From the NCBI GenBank assembly GCA_030647705.1, contig JAUSJJ010000220.1:1-9851 (forward strand): a DNA stretch of 9,851 nucleotides, given 5' to 3'. The notes beneath the pieces were generated by a model. It was not told the DNA's origin. It saw only the letters and a program-made list of their open reading frames with translations, and searched no databases. Shown one piece after another: positions 1 through 5,826 of the stretch. The translations under genes and the position numbers were made by a program. This DNA comes from Dehalococcoidia bacterium (GTDB taxonomy: Bacteria; Chloroflexota; Dehalococcoidia; JAUSJJ01). The stretch's first letter is position 1, and every line of letters begins with the position of its first letter.

Positions 1-1
1 C

Positions 2-319
2 AAGGTGTCGGCGGGCGCTGTGGAGTACGTGCCCGTAGCCAGAGTGAACAACATCTCGCAGGCGATGCTGGACTTGAAGAAGCAAGGGGTCTGGGTGGTC
101 GGCATAGACGCCGAGGGAAAGAGCGACTATACAAACGTGGACTTCAAGCTGCCGACGGCGATTGTGATCGGGGCGGAGGGGCAGGGGCTTTCGGACCTGG
201 TCAAGAAAAGATGCGACCTGGTGGCGCGCATCCCTATGCGGGGAAAGATCACATCGCTGAATGCGTCGGTGGCGGCCGCACTGGCCATGTACGAGGCGTT
301 CAGGCAACGAGGATGGTAG
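2..319 (+). CDS. rlmB: RlmB-like 23S rRNA (guanosine-2'-O-)methyltransferase, C-terminal part (5' end outside window)
   Basis: The reading frame is open from the first bases and ends with TAG at 317-319, so only the last ~105 residues are present. They match the C-terminal half of the SPOUT (SpoU/TrmH) catalytic domain. Three conserved blocks are visible: a SAGAVEYVPVARVNN segment, the SAM-binding IVIGAEGQGLSDLV block, and the final IPMRGKITSLNASVAAALAMYE block, which forms the trefoil-knot floor and holds the conserved Asn-x-Ser-Val. The SAGA(V/A)E(H/Y)xPxARVxN stretch favours the RlmB subgroup, which methylates the 2'-OH of a guanosine in 23S rRNA, over tRNA TrmH. The GTG at position 5 is an internal valine codon in the middle of a conserved block and not a start. 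The next gene lies on the other strand and converges on it with a 17-base gap. The family is sure; the exact target nucleotide is inferred. Confidence 0.9.
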   Translation, partial: KVSAGAVEYVPVARVNNISQAMLDLKKQGVWVVGIDAEGKSDYTNVDFKLPTAIVIGAEGQGLSDLVKKRCDLVARIPMRGKITSLNASVAAALAMYEAFRQRGW

Positions 320-336
320 CCTCCAGACCGCCTCGC

Positions 337-762
337 TCAACGGACGCTGGCGGTCTTGGCGCGTCTCAGCACGGTCATCCTGATCCGGTATTGGCCGTCG
401 CCCATTGCCTCCCCAGCACCGGAGTGAGGCTCGACATCGAATACAAGCTCACGTCCGTCGACCATTCATATCTCCGGCCGTCCGGCGTGGCCCGATTGAG
501 TGAGCAATCCCCTGTAGGGCCGTGCCCGGGGGGCCAAATCAGTCATCAGGATGAGACAACTGACCTCGCCGTCGCATCCGGAAGGGTCAGCCAAGGAACG
601 CCGCGAGTCCACGACAACGTTTACGAACTCGATGGCTATGTGCTCGCCCTCGACGTTGGCAACCTGTCCGGGGACGAGCGTGAACTCCCTGCCCGGCCCG
701 GTGTGCACCGGAGCCGGCTTCGCGCGGGATGCGAGCAGCAGCGGAACAAGCGTCAAGAACAT
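337..762 (-). pseudogene. Small secreted-type domain protein interrupted by an in-frame TGA
   Basis: Read from the ATG at 762-760, the frame encodes 98 residues: a hydrophobic leader (FLTLVPLLLAS, residues 2-12), then a beta-rich segment EFTLVPGQVANVEGEHIAIEF followed by VDSR and GEVSCLILM. It ends at TGA (468-466). The same frame continues directly with ATG and 42 more residues (RELVFDVEPHSG, then QYRIRMTVL) to TGA at 339-337. Known from the family: this is the layout of widespread uncharacterised exported proteins with 'FxLxxGQxxxIxGxxLxIxFxxVxxDSRCPxxVxCxWxGxV' followed by 'YxIxLxxVxPxP...YRxxLxV'. The two halves line up with one family member without a gap, so the TGA looks like a premature stop. 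Both family cysteines after DSR (expected at residues 55 and 61) are Arg and Ser here, which also suggests decay. The start is chosen for the purine-rich Shine-Dalgarno stretch (GGGGGGAGAGG) just upstream and for the leader. An alternative is two short coupled ORFs, since GGAG lies 6 bases before the second ATG. Function unknown. Confidence 0.55.
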
Positions 763-794
763 GGCAGCCTCTCCCCCCTCATTCACCCTCGTGC

Positions 795-818
795 CTATGG
801 CTGTTGTAACAGCCATAG
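795..818. promoter_or_regulatory. Perfect 11-bp-arm palindrome, operator-like
   Basis: The arms CTATGGCTGTT (795-805) and AACAGCCATAG (808-818) are exact reverse complements separated by GT. The palindrome lies 33 bases upstream of the start of the small secreted-type gene and covers the -10 of a possible promoter for it. That position suits a repressor operator bound by a dimer; in the mRNA it could instead fold as a leader hairpin. The symmetry is seen directly; the regulatory role is inferred. Confidence 0.55.
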
Positions 819-830
819 CGTTCCTCTCAA
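803..830 (-). promoter_or_regulatory. Possible sigma-70 promoter of the small secreted-type gene
   Basis: On the - strand, TTGAGA (830-825, five of six consensus bases) is followed after 16 bases by TACAAC (808-803, four of six). Transcription would start near 796, giving a leader of about 33 bases that ends in the strong Shine-Dalgarno site. The -10 sits inside the palindrome at 795-818. Consensus match only. Confidence 0.35.
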
Positions 831-961
831 TTACAGAATAGGCATGCAAGCGGTCGCAGAGATATTGGGACATCTACCTAATTCAGAGCGAAACAATGCT
901 TAATCCGGCGGGCGACCCTGGTACAACTACTTTGGTGTGGTATCCCTAACATCTCGTTAGC
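831..961. other. Intergenic stretch with no recognisable gene
   Basis: Short open frames cross this stretch on both strands, but none has a ribosome binding site, a recognisable motif or a sensible start. I see no tRNA, no rRNA fragment and no clear hairpin here. Confidence 0.5.
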
Positions 962-992
962 TCTTGCGGCCTCCGAAAAGCAGAGGGCAAGA
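962..992. repeat. Imperfect stem-loop
   Basis: TCTTGC (962-967) pairs with GCAAGA (987-992) and CCTC (970-973) pairs with GAGG (983-986). This gives a ten-base-pair stem with a two-base bulge and a nine-base loop. No T-run follows on either strand, so it is not a convincing intrinsic terminator. It sits at the left edge of the repeat-rich part of the intergenic region. Confidence 0.4.
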
Positions 993-1029
993 CCCCCTTA
1001 GCCTACTGTCATAAAGAAACCGATGGATA

Positions 1030-1112
1030 CCCGCCAGCTTGCTGGCGGGAGGAAAGCGGCCCCGTCCGTACCTGGAGGGTGGCGTTAGATGCCCCCCCAA
1101 CAAGCTGGGGGG
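1030..1112. repeat. Pair of GC-rich palindromic hairpins
   Basis: Two strong hairpins lie in this stretch. CCCGCCAGC (1030-1038) and GCTGGCGGG (1041-1049) are exact nine-base arms around TT. CCCCCCA (1093-1099) and TGGGGGG (1106-1112) are exact seven-base arms around a six-base loop. They share a core built on 'CAGCTTG': the first loop reads AGCTTGCT and the second, on the - strand, reads AGCTTGTTG. This suggests diverged copies of one intergenic palindrome family. No coding potential is visible. Confidence 0.7.
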
Positions 1113-1115
1113 TAA

Positions 1116-1206
1116 GTCACTCCCGCGCAAGCGGGAATCCAGGAACCGGTTTCTTCTGGATACCGGCTGGAGTTTACCCCGTATCGCGATACGGGGCCGG
1201 TATGAC
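1116..1206. repeat. MITE-like palindromic intergenic repeat, 91 bp
   Basis: The ends are imperfect inverted repeats: GTCACTCC at 1116-1123 and GGTATGAC at 1199-1206. Nested inside are the hairpin TCCCGC-gcaa-GCGGGA (1121-1136), the inverted pair ATCCAG (1137-1142) and CTGGAT (1156-1161), and a perfect 20-base palindrome made of CCCCGTATCG (1177-1186) and CGATACGGGG (1187-1196). Elements of the 'GTCATTCCCGC..GCGGGAATCCAG' type are common non-coding repeats in many bacterial genomes; their mobility, where studied, depends on a transposase supplied in trans. There is no transposase gene here. Confidence 0.75.
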
Positions 1207-1283
1207 GGGACCAGACGACGATCACCGCCAATTCGGACAAACCACGCCATTTCGCACTGAAGCCAACTATGCCCATTATTGCC

Positions 1284-1312
1284 TTGACATCCTCCCGCGC
1301 CATAACTACAAT
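1284..1312 (+). promoter_or_regulatory. Near-consensus sigma-70 promoter of the flavoprotein-lipB operon
   Basis: TTGACA (1284-1289, perfect -35) is followed after exactly 17 bases by TACAAT (1307-1312, five of six consensus bases). Transcription would begin near 1319, giving a leader of about 28 bases that contains the AAGGAG ribosome binding site at 1334-1339. This is the best promoter in the window and also argues against any gene start upstream of 1347 in this frame. Confidence 0.8.
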
Positions 1313-1346
1313 GCGGCTCAGCATCCCAAGTAGAAGGAGTAGCCAA

Positions 1347-2312
1347 ATGTGGCAGACCAGAGTCAGCCGACTGCTGAACATCGAGTACCCCATTCTGGCC
1401 GGAGGAATGAACGTCATCTCCAACGCGGAGCTGGCCGCGGCCGTCTCTAACGCCGGCGGCCTGGGCATCATCACTCCCTTTGCGGGGCTGATGGACCCCA
1501 CCCCCGAAAGGCTCCTGGAGAACCTGCGGGCGCAGATCAGGAAGACCAAGAACCTGACCAGCAAGCCATTCGGCATCAACTTCTCCCTGAGCTCACCGAT
1601 AGCCAAAGACTTCATTGCCGTGGCCCTGGAAGAAGGCTTCCCTGTGGCCACTACGTCGGCGGGCAGCCCCTCGGTGTACACCAGGAAGCTGAAGGACGCC
1701 GGGGTCAAGGTGCTGCACCTGGTCGCTTCGGTGAAGCACGCCAAGAAGGCTGAGTCGGAAGGCGTAGATGGGGTTATCGCCGAGGGCTTCGAGGCCGGTG
1801 GCCACAACGGGAACGACGAACTGCCCACCCTGGTGCTCGTGCCGCAGGTGGTTGATGCGGTCAAGATTCCCGTCGTCGCGGCCGGCGGCATCGCCGATTC
1901 GCGCGGCGTGGTCGCCGCCTTCGCCCTGGGAGCGGAGGGCGTCCAGATCGGGACTCGCTTCATCGCCACCACGGAATGCGTCGCGCACCAGAACTACAAA
2001 CAGGCCATCGTCAACGCCAGCGATACGGGCACCGCTATCACCGGCCGCAGCATCGGCGGCGTGACCAGGGCAATTAAGAGCCCGTTCATCGCCAGGCTCC
2101 AGGAGATGGAGTCGGCGGGCGCTCCGGCAAAGCAAATACTGGATTTCATCGGCACTGAGAGAATACGCATGGGCGAACTCAGCGGCGACCTCGCTGAGGG
2201 AGAGGTCTACTCCGGCGCCATCGCCGGGATGATCAAAGACATCCGGCCTGCAGGAGACGTGCTGCGGGAGATCGTGAGCGGCATCCCTTCCGTGGTCAAG
2301 AGAATGAGATAG
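1347..2312 (+). CDS. Nitronate monooxygenase / FabK-type FMN TIM-barrel oxidoreductase
   Basis: 321 residues, a full-length member of the NMO/2-nitropropane dioxygenase family, which also includes FabK enoyl-ACP reductase II. It is a cytosolic FMN (beta/alpha)8 barrel. Visible motifs: the N-terminal 'TRVSRLLNIEYPILAGGM' strand, AAVSNAGGLGII (residues 31-42), the catalytic-His loop EAGGHNG with His153, and the FMN-phosphate segments AAGGIADSRG (178-187) and GAEGVQIGTRF (195-205). NMO enzymes oxidise alkyl nitronates using O2; His153 is the family's catalytic base. FabK-like enoyl reduction cannot be excluded because the two groups share these motifs. The ATG at 1347 is chosen for the AAGGAG site seven bases upstream; an earlier in-frame ATG (1269) lies upstream of the promoter. 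It is the first gene of a three-gene operon, with ten bases before its paralogue. Substrate not determinable from sequence. Confidence 0.88.
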   Translation: MWQTRVSRLLNIEYPILAGGMNVISNAELAAAVSNAGGLGIITPFAGLMDPTPERLLENLRAQIRKTKNLTSKPFGINFSLSSPIAKDFIAVALEEGFPVATTSAGSPSVYTRKLKDAGVKVLHLVASVKHAKKAESEGVDGVIAEGFEAGGHNGNDELPTLVLVPQVVDAVKIPVVAAGGIADSRGVVAAFALGAEGVQIGTRFIATTECVAHQNYKQAIVNASDTGTAITGRSIGGVTRAIKSPFIARLQEMESAGAPAKQILDFIGTERIRMGELSGDLAEGEVYSGAIAGMIKDIRPAGDVLREIVSGIPSVVKRMR

Positions 2313-2322
2313 AGGTGAAAGC

Positions 2323-3330
2323 ATGAAGAAGACCAGGGTTTGCGAGCTGCTGGGCATAGAATATCCCATTATCCAGGCGCCCATGGCCTGGATCACCGGG
2401 CCGCGGCTGGTGGCCGCTGTTTCAAATGCCGGAGGCCTCGGGACCATCGGGCCGAACCCGGAAGTGACCCATGTATCTACAGACGTCAACGTGGTGGCCG
2501 ATCGCCTGCGCCGGGCTATCCGCAAGACGAAGGAGCTCACCCGCAAGCCTTTTGCTGTCAACGTGCCTGTGGGCGTCGGCCAGGACCGCCTGTTCAGCGA
2601 GAAGTGCGCCGAGGTGGTCATGGAAGAGAAGGTCCCGGTGGCGATCGTCTCAGTGGGCGGGCCCGGCGTCTACACCAAACGTTTCAAAGATGCCGGCCTG
2701 AAGGTCATCCACGTTACAGCCTCGGTGAAGCATGCCAAAGGGGCGGAGGCTGCTGGAGTGGACGCGGTAGTCTGCCAGGGCTACGAGTCCGGCGGCTACA
2801 GCGGCTTCGACGAGTTGACCACCTTCGTCCTGGTCCCTCAAGCGGTTGACGCGCTGAAGATCCCCGTGATCGCCGGCGGAGGCATCGCCGATGGCCGAGG
2901 CATGGCCGCCGTGATGGCTTTGGGCGCCGAAGGCGTTTACGTGGGCACTCGCTTCTTGCTGACCGAGGAATGCGACGCTAATCCCAAGGTGAAAGAGGCC
3001 GCAATCAGAGCGGGCGACACCGACACCATATCCTGGGGCCGCAAGATCGGCCTGGTCAGGACGCTCAAGAACGCCCTCGTCTTGGATTTCCTGAAGAGAG
3101 AGCTGGGCGGCGCTTCCCCCGACGACCTGCGCGCGTTCCTGGGCAGCCACAGGATCATGAAGGCGCTGGTCGAAGGAGACCTGGAGCAGGGCGCTGCCGC
3201 CATGGGGGCGGATGCCGGAATGATCGGGAAGATCGAGAAGGCCGGTGACGTAGTGAGAGAAATGGTGCGCGGCGCGGACATGGTGACCGAGAAGCTGCAA
3301 AGCCTGGGGCAGGCCGCGCAAGGGAAATGA
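2323..3330 (+). CDS. NMO-like FMN TIM-barrel oxidoreductase lacking the catalytic His
   Basis: 335 residues, clearly paralogous to the upstream gene: shared blocks include TRV..LLGIEYPI, AAVSNAGGLG (residues 31-40), KRFKDAGLKVIH, ASVKHAKGAE, GGGIADGRG (185-193) and GAEGVYVGTRF (201-211). FMN-phosphate binding therefore looks intact. The catalytic loop reads ESGGYSG, so Tyr159 stands where the upstream paralogue and typical NMOs have His. The second barrel residue block is QAPMAW instead of AGGMNV, nearer to canonical NMO/FabK. Without the catalytic base, classical nitronate oxidation is doubtful; it may be another flavin reductase or oxidase. The C-terminal half carries an extension rich in Ala and Gly (about 285-335). 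Start: ATG preceded by GAGGTG five bases away, overlapping the previous stop. The stop overlaps or abuts the lipB start, so the two are probably translationally coupled. Automatic annotation as nitronate monooxygenase would be family-level only. Confidence 0.85.
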   Translation: MKKTRVCELLGIEYPIIQAPMAWITGPRLVAAVSNAGGLGTIGPNPEVTHVSTDVNVVADRLRRAIRKTKELTRKPFAVNVPVGVGQDRLFSEKCAEVVMEEKVPVAIVSVGGPGVYTKRFKDAGLKVIHVTASVKHAKGAEAAGVDAVVCQGYESGGYSGFDELTTFVLVPQAVDALKIPVIAGGGIADGRGMAAVMALGAEGVYVGTRFLLTEECDANPKVKEAAIRAGDTDTISWGRKIGLVRTLKNALVLDFLKRELGGASPDDLRAFLGSHRIMKALVEGDLEQGAAAMGADAGMIGKIEKAGDVVREMVRGADMVTEKLQSLGQAAQGK

Positions 3331-3332
3331 GC

Positions 3333-4082
3333 ATGCCCGAGCGCTGGCGATTGCTGAACCTTGGCCTCATGCCATACCGCGAGGCATGGGCTATGCAGAC
3401 CTCGGTGGTGGAGGATCGCATCGCAGGCCGAGTGGAAGACACGCTTATCCTGGTGGAGCACCCGCCGATAATCACGCTGGGAGCGGCCGCGGATATGGAC
3501 CAGGTGCTTGCCTCTACTGATGAGTTGGCCCGGCAGGGAGTAGAACTCATCCGGGTCAATCGTGGCGGCAACGTCACCTATCACGGGCCGGGGCAGCTCG
3601 TGGGGTACCCCATCATCGACCTCAGCGGCTATGGCGGGGACGTTCACCTCTATGTGCGCCGCCTAGAGCAGGCCATCATGGCGCTGCTGGCCGGTTATGG
3701 CATACAATCGGGCCTCCGCAACGGCTATCCGGGGGTCTGGGTGGATGAGAAGAAGATCGCGGCACGGGGGGTGTACATCAAACGCTGGGTGACCATGCAC
3801 GGGTTCTCGTTGAATGTGCAGCCCGACCTCAGCCATTTTTCACTGATAAACCCCTGCGGCATCGTGGGGTGCCAGGTAACGTCGATGGCACGGGAGCTGG
3901 AGCGGGAGGTAGACCAGTGGGAAGTGAGGCGCCGGCTGGCGGTGGCGCTGGGCGACGTCTTTAGCGTCCGCATAGAAGAGGAAACGGGGGAAAGCGTTAG
4001 CCCTGCCTCCGGCGTCCATATCTCTGGATCAGAAACAGCATCACCGAGGCCTGGACCAGGCCCGCAGCATTGCCCACGGTGA
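3333..4082 (+). CDS. lipB: Octanoyl-[acyl-carrier-protein]:protein N-octanoyltransferase (lipoyl(octanoyl) transferase)
   Basis: 249 residues from this ATG. LipB moves octanoate from acyl-carrier protein to a lysine of lipoyl domains (2-oxoacid dehydrogenases, glycine-cleavage H protein), the step before sulfur insertion by LipA. Motifs are complete: RGGNVTYHGPGQLVGYPI (77-94, with His84), GVWVDEKKIAARG (134-146, with Lys141 of the Cys/Lys dyad), the VTMHGFSLNV block, and NPCGI with the catalytic Cys175. Start: an ATG at 3327 overlaps the previous stop as ATGA, but AAGGGA at 3320-3325 is only one base away from it and seven from 3333, so 3333 is preferred. The family normally ends near residue 220 (EEETGE); the last ~29 residues, rich in Ser, Pro and Gly, look like a run-on tail encoded antisense to the end of the next gene. 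No lipA in the window. Confidence 0.93.
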   Translation: MPERWRLLNLGLMPYREAWAMQTSVVEDRIAGRVEDTLILVEHPPIITLGAAADMDQVLASTDELARQGVELIRVNRGGNVTYHGPGQLVGYPIIDLSGYGGDVHLYVRRLEQAIMALLAGYGIQSGLRNGYPGVWVDEKKIAARGVYIKRWVTMHGFSLNVQPDLSHFSLINPCGIVGCQVTSMARELEREVDQWEVRRRLAVALGDVFSVRIEEETGESVSPASGVHISGSETASPRPGPGPQHCPR

Positions 4083-4257
4083 ATACGGGGTCGCGTCGGT
4101 ATATGCTGTAGACAAGATAAAGCAGCAGGGCCACCCACAGGATCAGCCACGAGGGAAGCGAAAGTCCGGTGGCATCCTGCGACCGGATGACTTTCACCAC
4201 CTGGGGAATGTAGAATACCTGGAACAGCACGAACCCGATCCAGCCGAATAGCTCCAT
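3997..4257 (-). CDS. SemiSWEET-type PQ-loop (MtN3/saliva) small transporter
   Basis: 86 residues forming one three-helix bundle: helix 1 about residues 3-24 with the signature Pro18-Gln19 (YIPQ), helix 2 about 35-53, helix 3 about 57-78 with a conserved-type GN (62-63), and a basic tail (RYGRRRQ) expected in the cytoplasm. SemiSWEETs dimerise to move mono- or disaccharides down a gradient through the inner membrane; other single PQ-loop proteins carry other solutes, so sugar transport is likely but not proven. Start: the ATG at 4257 has AGGAG five bases upstream; an ATG six codons earlier (4275) would itself overlap that site. Its last 86 bases overlap the 3' end of lipB on the other strand. 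No clear promoter found upstream; the gene is separated from the M20 peptidase operon by a MITE-like hairpin. Confidence 0.87.
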   Translation of the reverse strand: MELFGWIGFVLFQVFYIPQVVKVIRSQDATGLSLPSWLILWVALLLYLVYSIYRRDPVFTVGNAAGLVQASVMLFLIQRYGRRRQG

Positions 4258-4322
4258 GTTATCTCCTCTCTCCATGCAGCTAAGCGCCCCAAACCCGCCA
4301 ACTTTCGCTTACTGCAGATGAC

Positions 4323-4424
4323 GTTAGCCCATTTGTCATTCTGAGGAGCCCGGCGACGAAGAATCGCGTTTCCCCCCGCCATGGCCGAGATTCTTCACTT
4401 CGTTCAGAATGACAACCAGCTAAC
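4323..4424. repeat. MITE-like hairpin element (TTGTCATTCTGA / TCAGAATGACAA)
   Basis: Perfect 12-base inverted ends lie at 4333-4344 and 4404-4415, with a nested inverted pair GAAGAATC (4358-4365) and GATTCTTC (4389-4396). An outer pair GTTAGC (4323-4328) and GCTAAC (4419-4424) extends the symmetry to about 100 bases. CGTTAG occurs directly on both sides (4322-4327 and 4429-4434), possibly a target-site duplication but short enough to be chance. It fills most of the gap between the M20 peptidase and SemiSWEET genes, both on the - strand, where the hairpin could also slow or stop readthrough. Elements with these ends are familiar intergenic repeats in several bacterial genomes. No transposase nearby. 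Confidence 0.8.
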
Positions 4425-4455
4425 CAAGCGTTAGAAACAAGCAACCGCGGTCCGT

Positions 4456-5826
4456 TCAAACTCCGGGTTGTCTGCCCAGCCTTTCTATGATGGCTGCCAT
4501 GTGCTTGATGGCCTTGTCGAAATCGGAAAGGCGCATGTTCTCATCCGGAGCATGAACGCGGCTATCGGGATAGCTGACTCCGGATGATGCTACCGGCAGC
4601 CCAAGGACATCGGTGAAGGCGAACATCGGGCCGGTGCCCGCAGAGGTCGGCACGACGACCGGCTCCATCTTGTAGACATCACGCGCAGCGTCGCCCACCA
4701 GGCTTACGAAGGGCGAGTCCAGCGGCGTGCGGGCGGGGTTTTCTCCCTCCACGGACTGAGCAATCTTGATGTCCTGGAACCCGTTTTTGTCCAGGTGGCT
4801 GCGCAGCTTGGCTAGAATATCGTCGGGGCGCTGGTCGGGCACCAGCCGGAAATCTATCTTGGCCTTGGCGATCGATGGCAGCACGGTCTTTGCCCCCGGC
4901 CCGGTGTAGCCGGACACGAGGCCGCAGATAGTGCAGGTGGGCTCGAAAAGGTGGCGCATCCTGAAATCCACCCCGTGCACGTCCCTCACGAACCGCTTCA
5001 CCCCGAGACTCTGTTTCAGCTCTTCCTCTTCAGACGGCATGTCCCGAGCCGCCCCCAACTCGGCGGGCGAGAGCGGCCTAATCGTGTCGCGGAACCCCGG
5101 TATCAGTATGTTCTCCTCGGAATCCTTGAGCGAAGCCAACGCCCACACCAGTCGCCACGCAGCATTGGGCACCGTCGCGCCCTTGGAGGAGTGCACATCG
5201 CGGGAGGCGCTCTGGGCCTCAAGCTGGACGTACAATATGCCCTTGACCCCCAGAATGATGACAGGCTGCCCTTTCCAGTTGACGTCACCGCCCTCCCAGA
5301 TGCAGCAATCGGCCTTCAGCAGGGACTTGTTCTTCTCAGCAAACTCCATCAGGTGCGGGCTGCCTATTTCCTCCGCGCCCTCGATGCAGAACTTGAGCGA
5401 CACCGGCAGGCTTCCCCGGACGGCGCGAAAAGCCTTGATCGCCGCCAGACGCGCGGCGATATCGCCTTTGTCATCGGAAACGCCTCGAGCGCGGAGGATA
5501 TCCCCCTCCCTGGTGGGCTCGAAGGGAGGTGAACTCCATAGCTCCAGGGGCTCCGGCGGCTGCACATCATAGTGGTTGTAGAGCATCAGAGTCGTCGGTG
5601 AGTTACCGGCAAGCTCCCCGTAAACCACCGGCGGCCCTCCCCCCGGCAACGGCATCAGCCGGGCCTTAGCCCCGGCCTCTTCCAGCATGGCGGCCACCAG
5701 CTTCGCCGTCTCTTCCATACCGACGTTCTGGGCGCTGATGCTTGGCTGGCGGCAGAGACGCACCACATCGCCGATGGCCTCTTCGAAGTGGCCATCCAGA
5801 TATAGAAAAACGTCGTCCAGTCTCAT
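4456..5826 (-). CDS. M20 family metallopeptidase (dipeptidase)
   Basis: 456 residues, the usual length of M20 di-zinc dipeptidases of the CNDP/ArgE-DapE group. They are cytosolic and hydrolyse short peptides or N-acyl amino acids. Metal and catalytic positions are all visible: NHYDVQP (His85, catalytic-type Asp87), ARGVSDDKG (bridging Asp118 or Asp119), EGAEEIGS (general base Glu152, metal Glu153), CIWEGG (Glu178 region) and VHAPDE (His425). DVHSS (His212) marks the start of the lid/dimerisation domain, which runs to about residue 330. No signal peptide. Start: ATG at 5826-5824 overlaps the TGA of the upstream helicase gene (ATGA) with AAGGGAG just before it; a longer frame from 5904 would reach back into conserved helicase sequence and add nothing conserved. 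It is the last gene of the PHP-DinG-M20 operon. Substrate unknown; annotations as succinyl-diaminopimelate desuccinylase would be less fitting than dipeptidase. Confidence 0.92.
   Translation of the reverse strand: MRLDDVFLYLDGHFEEAIGDVVRLCRQPSISAQNVGMEETAKLVAAMLEEAGAKARLMPLPGGGPPVVYGELAGNSPTTLMLYNHYDVQPPEPLELWSSPPFEPTREGDILRARGVSDDKGDIAARLAAIKAFRAVRGSLPVSLKFCIEGAEEIGSPHLMEFAEKNKSLLKADCCIWEGGDVNWKGQPVIILGVKGILYVQLEAQSASRDVHSSKGATVPNAAWRLVWALASLKDSEENILIPGFRDTIRPLSPAELGAARDMPSEEEELKQSLGVKRFVRDVHGVDFRMRHLFEPTCTICGLVSGYTGPGAKTVLPSIAKAKIDFRLVPDQRPDDILAKLRSHLDKNGFQDIKIAQSVEGENPARTPLDSPFVSLVGDAARDVYKMEPVVVPTSAGTGPMFAFTDVLGLPVASSGVSYPDSRVHAPDENMRLSDFDKAIKHMAAIIERLGRQPGV

Noticed and set aside
466..468. 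TGA as a recoded sense codon (selenocysteine, Trp or Gly)
   Set aside because: Other genes here (second flavoprotein, lipB, dinG, PHP) end normally at TGA, and no selenocysteine insertion hairpin or redox motif is evident next to it; a premature stop is simpler.
211..903. 230-residue + strand open frame
   Set aside because: Begins inside the methyltransferase gene in another frame and runs antisense to the small secreted-type gene, which has a family-like pattern and a good ribosome binding site.
962..992. Rho-independent terminator
   Set aside because: The stem is bulged and no T-run follows on either strand.
1030..1206. CRISPR array
   Set aside because: The palindromes differ in sequence and spacing; there are no identical repeats with unique spacers and no cas genes.
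1085..1972. 295-residue - strand open frame
   Set aside because: Antisense to the first flavoprotein and running through the promoter and repeats; composition-driven Ala/Ser/Pro/Thr-rich sequence with no motif.
1593..2621. 342-residue open frame on the - strand across both flavoprotein genes
   Set aside because: It lies antisense to two strongly conserved genes, spans their junction, and shows no family motif; long antisense frames are expected from the GC-rich codon use.
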